Assembly: GCA_003024985.2 (NCBI GenBank)
Contig: PXIH01S0003218.1
Source of the DNA: Euperipatoides rowelli
Lineage: Eukaryota > Onychophora > Udeonychophora > Euonychophora > Peripatopsidae
Strand: one strand, 5' to 3'
DNA: 11,959 nt
The notes below the pieces were generated by a model that was given only the letters and a program-made list of their open reading frames with translations, searched no databases and was not told the origin of the DNA. The position numbers and the translations under genes are program-made. Positions 7,003 through 11,959 of the stretch are shown one piece after another (position 1 is the stretch's first letter; every line of letters starts with the position of its first letter).

Positions 7003-7453
7003 TGAGGAGTGCAACGGATACCATTATGGATTCCATGGTCGAATACCAAATAGTCATAAATTATTCGACAGGAGCCGAATAAGAACCCGAATAGTTCTAA
7101 TATACCGTATTATAAATTAAATGATTTTTTAATTTATTTTGTTAAAAAAAAAAAAAAAAAAATTAATTTTTATTAAAATTATATTTAAATATTGATGGAT
7201 TAAATAGTTACTTTTCAGGAACTTTAGCATTATCACAGGCATTAAATTATTGTGAAAAATTAGAAATTAATATGTAAAATTTATAAAATGTAGATTATAT
7301 TTTAGAAAAACTAAACATTAAAAAAAAAAAAGCTAATATTTTAAGACCTTCAGCTTCCAAATTGTTCAGTATAAACTATTAGTCCGGATGGAAAAAAAAT
7401 GGCCGGTTTTCAGCCAGAGCCGAATACTTAGCCGGCATTCAGTACACACCTTA
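7003..7453. mobile_element. Worn hAT-type element with ATTCGG/CCGAAT words
   Basis: The left end reads TGAGGAGTGCAACGGATACC. The reverse complement of the right end reads TAAGGTGTGTACTGAATGCC. Both resemble the T(A)GGGGTG-AA-CGAATA type of end seen on the better-preserved element at 9280-9937. CGAATA, CCGAAT and GCCGGC words cluster just inside both ends, as in that element. The middle is AT-rich with a 19-base A run (7144-7162) and has no coding frame. A full 8 bp target duplication is not visible; only GTAA is shared at the two junctions. Confidence 0.45.
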
Positions 7454-7650
7454 GTAATTTTATTCTTCTGTACGGCATATTTTTATTTCTAAATAATATA
7501 ACATTCCTTTCATATCATTACTGTAGGTATGAAAAATTATGTAGCAGTTTTATAACAAGTGTGGAGAGCAAACTTATCTAAACCGATTAATAGCGAAACA
7601 ATTAATCATGTTTGACCAAGTATTACATAAATAAATGGATCGGCAGCCGC

Positions 7651-7745
7651 CTTATTTTAGTTACAGTTCTAACCATCATCACTAACTGCTAATAATTTTA
7701 CCCAACCCTAGGGATAATCAAGATGTGTAATAAACCTGCTTTCTC
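7651..7745 (+). repeat. Copy A of the CCCTGAACCCTA-family dispersed repeat (fragment)
   Basis: It shares the TTTTA-TTACAGT-CTAACC start and the CCCAACCCTAGGGATAATCA to GTAATAA end with copies at 8181-8310, 8361-8490 and about 10211-10590. The central part has diverged. No terminal repeats or coding frame. Confidence 0.55.
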
Positions 7746-8180
7746 ATTTTTACGTTATTAACCAACCATCGGCTGATTTTTTTTTTTAATAACCAGTGCG
7801 GATAAGTTAGCTAGGCAGACACTTCTATTTTATTTATAGTTCACCATAATAGTGGCTATGGCCTTAATGGCTATTAGTTCACTCAAATATCAAAATTGTC
7901 TGGTGGGGGGATGCTCACTCCACCCCCTTGCTCTGAAAGTGGAGACTAACATTAAGACTACATTGGCCCTATCTTTAACTTAAATGAAATATTTTAAAGC
8001 AATAAAATGTCTATATTCAACAATCTTTTAACCTTAAGACTATACTGACTTTATATCCAATTTATGTTAAAGATATTTTTTGTTGCATAACTAAGTTTTA
8101 AAAAATGATTATTCTTACATAGGTGAATATCATTAAACCCAATTCTATTTATTCAAACCGTATAGTAAACAACCATAATA

Positions 8181-8310
8181 TTTTATTACAGTCATAATCC
8201 TTACCCTGAACCCTACACTCCTATGTGTGAACAACACTAGGATAATAGAGGTGCAATAACTTTTTGTTGATAGTTTTAACCTTAAGACTACACTGACCTA
8301 TTTCCACTTA
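8181..8310 (+). repeat. Copy B of the CCCTGAACCCTA-family repeat
   Basis: The order is TTTTATTACAGTCATAATCC, TTACCCTGAACCCTA, CTATGTGTGAA, ACACTAGGATAATAGAGGTG, then CAATAACTTTTTGTTGATAG. The same order recurs 188 bp further on in copy C, making a local tandem pair. Confidence 0.75.
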
Positions 8311-8360
8311 TGTATATCAACAGAGCCAAAACTATTCGTACCCAGTGTTTATTAAACAGC

Positions 8361-8490
8361 ATTTTATATTGTGTCTTAACCTTAANCCTTACCCTGAACC
8401 CTAACTTTAATCTATGTGTGAAAGTCACTATGCCCCAACCCTAGGACAATCAAGAGATACAATAACCCTTTGTTAATAGTTTTAAAATAA
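8361..8490 (+). repeat. Copy C of the CCCTGAACCCTA-family repeat
   Basis: It repeats the words of copy B in order: CCTTACCCTGAACCCTAAC, CTATGTGTGAA, CAACCCTAGGACAATCAAGA, then CAATAACCCTTTGTTAATAG. One ambiguous base lies at 8386. The CCCTAAC words look a little like telomeric CCCTAA but are not a regular array. Confidence 0.75.
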
Positions 8491-8838
8491 AAATTTATTA
8501 AGCGACAAATCTAAAGTCTTCACTATGATCCCTATCTCCAGCTTATTGAAAGAAATTTTAAAATCAAAAATTGCTAATTTCTAACAAACATAAAAGTGAT
8601 TAAAACAAGTCCAAGATTTTGGGAAAATGGGAACGTTCCTACTTTCCTTAACATTAAGACTACTGTTACTCTATGTCAAAGTTATGTGAAAGACATTTTC
8701 AAACCAGAAATAAGACTTGTGTGCCTCAAAATTTACACAAACAATTAAAACTCCAAAAATTTATAACATAGGGCTACATAGCAAAAAAAAAAAAATTGAA
8801 CTTACCATGAACTAAGTGCCATATTAATTATATAAATA

Positions 8839-8944
8839 CAGTAGGACTTGGTTATATAACAACATTTAACGGAGCAAACAATAAATGATGTTATAAACAT
8901 GTGTTTAATTGTAAANAAAAATACATTGTAATAATCAAATACTG
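8839..8944. mobile_element. Possible pogo-like miniature element (106 bp)
   Basis: TA precedes CAGTAGGACTTGGTTATATA on the left, and TACTG is followed by TA on the right, giving CAGTA ends with a TA target duplication, as in Tc1/mariner-pogo elements. An imperfect inner inverted repeat (about 8852-8868 with 8882-8898) adds a hairpin. The inverted match beyond the first five bases is weak, so this is tentative. One ambiguous base is at 8916. Confidence 0.3.
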
Positions 8945-9279
8945 TATTTATTTACGGCTTTTAAGCACTTCCTGATTGGCAATTTTTTTTTTAGCAATTA
9001 GTTAGATGTAAGCTTACTATCAGTAGAGTTAGACTAAGAGACTAAAACAAGGTAAAATGACATTAATAATGGAAGAAAAAAATTAAAATATTGATGTTAT
9101 TGCCAAAATTGAGGTTAAAGGAATGATGCTAACAGCAATTAAAGTAACATCAATAGTATAAGCTAGGACAGAGTTTCCTAAATAGGGTTTCATGGAACAT
9201 GCGGGTCCAGGTGGTGAACATTAGGGTTCCACAAGAAAGTTACGTCACAGTAACATTTAAATATTTTAAAGAAAAAAAA

Positions 9280-9937
9280 TAGGGGTGAAACGAATATTCG
9301 GTTAGTATTCGATATTCGGCTGGGTTTCATAGTATTCGGTATCCGGCCGTTTCTGATCTGTATTTGGTCGAATATTAGTCATCTCCCTGCATATGTTAAA
9401 CAAGTGGAGAAGGAAGTTTTTCCTTAAATAAATGTTAGAAAATAAGGTGAGGTCCTATAGTATTTTAGAAAATTAAATTCCAATAGTTCGCATCGGGAGG
9501 GAGGGACGCTAGCAATTTATTATGAATGCAATGCATCATAGGGGATTCAGGGGGAGTAATGCCAGTTATTATTCAGTTTAAAAAAGAGAAAAATAATCTA
9601 TTATATTGTGCCCTGGGATTTACAAATTCATTACAAAACTGCCAGAGTCTTTTTTTATCTTCAACTAATTATTTTGATTAGAATAACAATCTATTCACTA
9701 ATATTATTTTATGAGAACTTCTAAGCAGCAGCGTCACACTTGTTCATTCTTGATTGCTTCTTGATTGTGTGGGAAGGGGGAAAAAATATTTTTCTCTCCC
9801 CTATGACATTGCTTAAAATCGAACATCTTTAAAGGTTGTCAATAGGTTGTTTTGAATATTAAAATAAATAGGATATATATTCGGCCGAATATTCGGTATC
9901 TGGTATTCGGCCAAAATGAATATTAGTTTCATCCCTA
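9280..9937. mobile_element. hAT-type miniature element with ATTCGG-rich ends
   Basis: The left end reads TAGGGGTGAAACGAATATTC and the reversed right end TAGGGATGAAACTAATATTC, 18 of 20 alike. Inside both ends, ATTCGG and GGCCGAATA words repeat several times (9293-9375 and 9877-9912). That subterminal repetition is typical of hAT elements. The 658 bp interior has no open frame. The right end abuts a (TA)n run and the left an A run, so the expected 8 bp duplication cannot be confirmed. Confidence 0.7.
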
Positions 9938-9970
9938 ATATATATATATATATATATAGGCCTATATATA
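9938..9970. repeat. (TA)n microsatellite interrupted by AGGCCT
   Basis: A TA run starts exactly at the right end of the miniature element and is broken once by AGGCC. Slippage here probably erased the element's target duplication. Confidence 0.8.
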
Positions 9971-10239
9971 TTTAAATATTGATGGATTGTAAGTACACCA
10001 ATGTGAATTATCACTGCAGAAGCTAAAACAGACAGATAATGACTGGGCAGTGCACAAGAACTTAGACATATTGNAGCCGTAGCTTTAGGTTGGGGTTCTT
10101 CAAATTGTTCAGATTCCGTTATCTGTTCACCACATAATTAACGTTGGGAGTCGCGAGACAACTAAAACGTAGTAACCTGTGGAATTAGTATTTTTTTCTC
10201 GCTGATTTTAGTATATTTTATTTACAGTCCTAACCTTAA

Positions 10240-10528
10240 CCCTTTCCACTCCACATTAAATTTGAAAAATCGATTTTTTTTATTTTTTAAATTAAGATTA
10301 CTATTCTTTTAATTTTTTTTTTTTTTAAATCTCTTGGGATAATTAAAGACAAGTATATTTTGAGTCTTTTAAACTAAAAAAAAATAGTAATTGAAGNATA
10401 TTTGAATATAATAATAATTATTGATTATGAAAAAACAAGGAAATGAAAATGGCGATTCTCAATCGNCNTTGGAGTGCAANNANNNAANTNAAAATGGCGA
10501 TTCTCAATCGCCATTGGAGTGGAAAGGG
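10240..10528. mobile_element. piggyBac-type miniature element (289 bp) with TTAA duplication
   Basis: TTAA at 10236-10239 and 10529-10532 flanks an element whose two ends are exact inverted 14-mers, CCCTTTCCACTCCA (10240-10253 and 10515-10528). CCCTTT ends with a TTAA target are the mark of the piggyBac superfamily. The interior is A/T runs without coding capacity. The right end carries a hairpin (AATGGCGATT, loop CTC, AATCGCCATT; 10493-10515) and a duplicated terminal segment. Interruption of a recognisable host repeat confirms insertion. Confidence 0.85.
10446..10524 (+). repeat. Tandem duplication of the element's right-terminal 34 bp, with clustered ambiguous bases
   Basis: 10446-10479 and 10491-10524 are the same 34 bp segment (starting AAAATGGCGATTCTCAATCG) at a 45 bp period. 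The first copy and the link contain nine ambiguous bases (10466, 10468, 10480, 10481, 10483-10485, 10488, 10490). That fits mixed or collapsed reads over a variable copy number. Confidence 0.8.
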
Positions 10529-10714
10529 TTAACTTAACCCTGAACCCTAGGATAATCTAGAGGTGAAATAATCTTTTGCTGAGGCAGGTCTAAATAATTT
10601 CAACTTACTACCGTCAGCCTTATTAGTGGGCAGATAACAGAACCTGGCCTGAAAATTTTACCGAGTTTGAAAGGATTCTGTGGCCAAACTTAATTGGGAA
10701 ACACTGGTATAGGA

Positions 10715-11209
10715 AATAGAGAGGGACTGAATATTTTGTAATGTTATAGCCAAGTTGTCTTACTATCCAAGTTTGTTAGGTTGAACTGTATTTCAATTAT
10801 GTATGTTCTAAAAATCTAGACATAGCATTTATTTATCGATAAATAATTCTGGTTGATGGCCATATTTAAGGGCACATGTAAACTGGAATATTCCCCAAAA
10901 AAGTAGTCATGTGAAGAAAATAAATGTTGTTTGGCATATTTGTATTTGAGCCCTAATGTTTGTAATACACAATGTAGAATTAACAAACAATAGGGCCTAT
11001 GCTGATAACTGATTTTCAATGTGTGTTATAGATTTTTATGTATTGAGTTTCTTAGCCATATGGACCCCATACGGCAGTAATAAATAAAATTCACTGAAAA
11101 AATATTGTACTTCATTGCAAGGAATAGCCTTAATAAATATGACTCGCCTTAAAATGGTTGATAAAATAAATTGTGGTTATGATGGGCATATTAAATTATT
11201 AATGTCCCT
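10715..11209. other. Single-copy AT-rich spacer
   Basis: No repeat, transposon end or convincing gene is visible. A 67-codon minus-strand frame at 10816-11019 has no protein-like character and is probably chance. Confidence 0.4.
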
Positions 11210-11700
11210 CATTCTATCTTATCTTATAATAATGAAGGTATCTGCTTCCCATAAGTCTTGTTAAAAACACATAAAATGAAAGATAAACTCAACTGTTGGT
11301 CTATTAGAAAGAAAATACTGCAAATTGCCTTTATGAATATAAAACTCAATTTTGAAATAGTCGATTTGCCCTTTTAATCTTTAATAGAAATATCATTCTA
11401 CTTATCACAAAGCCTCATTCTCTATATTTAACAGCATTGACATTTTATATTTGAAATTTTATTTTTGTTTATTGTTCTCCAGACATTGAAAGCTCTTGAG
11501 GGCTTCTCTGCTGAAATCGTTTTTGAAAGTAATTTCTCTTTTGCATGATGGAAGCCGTAAACAAAAGCAGACCATGCTGGGTGACGCAGCCTGTGTTTGA
11601 CAACTGCTTTAAATAAATATTTCATTAGCTGTCAGAAACTACAGTGCTCTATCTAAGCTTTCTTTCCTTTTCCTTTAGCTGTGTAAAAGAAAAACAATTT
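11210..11700. promoter_or_regulatory. Candidate conserved noncoding/enhancer-like segment
   Basis: This stretch is balanced in composition, free of repeats, and packed with words that resemble transcription-factor sites. Examples are GTAAACAAA (11557-11565, a close match to the forkhead core), GTGACGCAG (11581-11589), and CATTAGCTGTCAG (11623-11635). A minus-strand frame of 65 codons (11428-11625) crosses it but has no start context or protein family I recognise. This is a pattern-based guess only; sequence conservation cannot be assessed here. 11701-11959 downstream is plain AT-rich DNA with a short G run near 11872-11884. Confidence 0.25.
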
Positions 11701-11959
11701 TTCTTGGAAATGATTATTCAATCTTTACAGAAATCATAGATAAAGTAGGATGTAATTAGTCAATGGCGGGAATTTTCAAATGACCATGTTTAAATTTAAA
11801 AATCATTATTTTGTTTAGTTGAGGTTAAAATTATGTATAGGCTAAGAATTTATGGTTAAATTCAGTATTAGGGGAAGTGGGGGGAATGCCGCGCACTTAA
11901 GCAAGATTCATTCATGTGGCAAAATAGTTAAAGTTAAGATAAATATTTTTACATGAAAA

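Larger units (their letters stand above)
7943..8710 (+). repeat. Four copies of an AACATTAAGACTAC module
   Basis: A module of about 50-65 bp begins with AAC(A/C)TTAAGACTA and continues with a CTGACC-like word and a TTATGTTAAAGA-like word. It occurs at about 7948, 8030, 8278 and 8648. The third copy directly follows copy B of the CCCTGAACCCTA repeat, so both modules probably belong to one longer, partly duplicated repeat unit. The DNA between copies is AT-rich without genes. Confidence 0.6.
10211..10590 (+). repeat. Copy D of the CCCTGAACCCTA-family repeat, split by a transposon
   Basis: The left part (10211-10239) has TTTTATTTACAGTCCTAACC. The right part (10529-10590) resumes with CTTAACCCTGAACCCTAGGA, then TAATCTAGAGGTGAAATAAT and TTTTGCTGA. 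Joined over the insertion, these follow the order of copies B and C. The interruption is the piggyBac-type element at 10240-10528. Confidence 0.75.
9169..10706. mobile_element. Possible old hAT-like element enclosing younger insertions
   Basis: The left end reads CAGAGTTTCCTAAAT and the reversed right end CAGTGTTTCCCAATT (11 of 15 alike); CAGTGTTTCCC is a common hAT terminus. The flanking 8-mers, AGCTAGGA (9161-9168) and GTATAGGA (10707-10714), share five of eight positions, as an eroded duplication could. Subterminal words such as GGGTTCCACAAG (9224-9235) and GGGAGTCGCGAGAC (10146-10159) suit hAT ends. No transposase frame survives. It would enclose the elements at 9280-9937 and 10240-10528. 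The ends could also belong to two separate elements. Confidence 0.35.

Noticed and set aside
6888-7082. Plus-strand frame of 64 codons
   Set aside because: It spans a 16-base T run and the left end of a worn transposon; not a gene.
8199-8404. CCCTAA-like words suggesting interstitial telomere sequence
   Set aside because: They are irregular, not tandem at six bases, and are explained by the dispersed repeat family.
9239-9254. GTTACGTCACAGTAAC as a CREB-type regulatory site
   Set aside because: It is one isolated near-palindrome inside probable transposon DNA; no promoter context.
10816-11019. Minus-strand frame of 67 codons
   Set aside because: No start context, domain or neighbour support; length is within chance for a search of six frames in 12 kb.
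11428-11625. Minus-strand frame of 65 codons
   Set aside because: No recognisable family; the region looks more like noncoding regulatory sequence, and no transcript signals surround it.
1-11959. tRNA, rRNA, CRISPR or bacterial operon features
   Set aside because: No cloverleaf with the conserved B-box word, no ribosomal RNA stretches, no regular spacer array and no ribosome-binding-site gene clusters were seen on either strand.

Overview
The window looks like accessory, repeat-rich DNA from an animal genome. It is very AT-rich, has no long open reading frame, and carries scattered ambiguous bases. It also has AATAAA signals, splice-like sites, minisatellites and several cut-and-paste transposon remnants. 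The TAGGCCTAT words and the repeat style suggest an aquatic invertebrate (mollusc, echinoderm, hemichordate or chelicerate), but I cannot narrow it further. No rRNA, tRNA, CRISPR array or prokaryotic operon signal was seen.

Layout. 1-224 is an open frame running in from the left edge. It is probably the last coding exon of a host gene, followed by two AATAAA signals. 431-811 is a degenerate minisatellite of about 67 bp. 812-1638 is mostly single-copy. A ~110 bp element at 1639-1748 recurs in the same orientation at 6775-6885.

The centre (about 2085-6508) is the most structured part. Two diverged inverted arms (about 2085-2790 and 5331-6292) are built from YY1-like (AAGATGGC) and ETS-like (ACTTCC) words. 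Between them lie decayed coding stretches facing each other (3111-3479 plus strand, 3734-4220 minus strand). A clean 692 bp palindromic foldback transposon (4273-4964) with an 8 bp target duplication has inserted there. A further broken open frame lies just outside the right arm (6225-6508). One reading is an old large DNA transposon with long terminal inverted repeats, later invaded by the foldback. The alternative is two unrelated inverted copies of one repeat.

The right half (7000-10710) is layered transposon debris. It holds a worn hAT-like element (7003-7453), several copies of a repeat containing CCCTGAACCCTA, and a possible pogo-like miniature element (8839-8944). It also holds a hAT-type miniature element full of ATTCGG words (9280-9937) and a piggyBac-type miniature element (10240-10528) with TTAA on both sides, inserted inside a copy of the CCCTGAACCCTA repeat. 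The last two may sit within an older hAT-like element (9169-10706). 10710-11959 is single-copy AT-rich DNA; part of it (about 11210-11700) looks like a possible conserved noncoding or enhancer segment. The genes form no recognisable pathway; the window is best read as a record of nested insertions beside the 3' end of one host gene.
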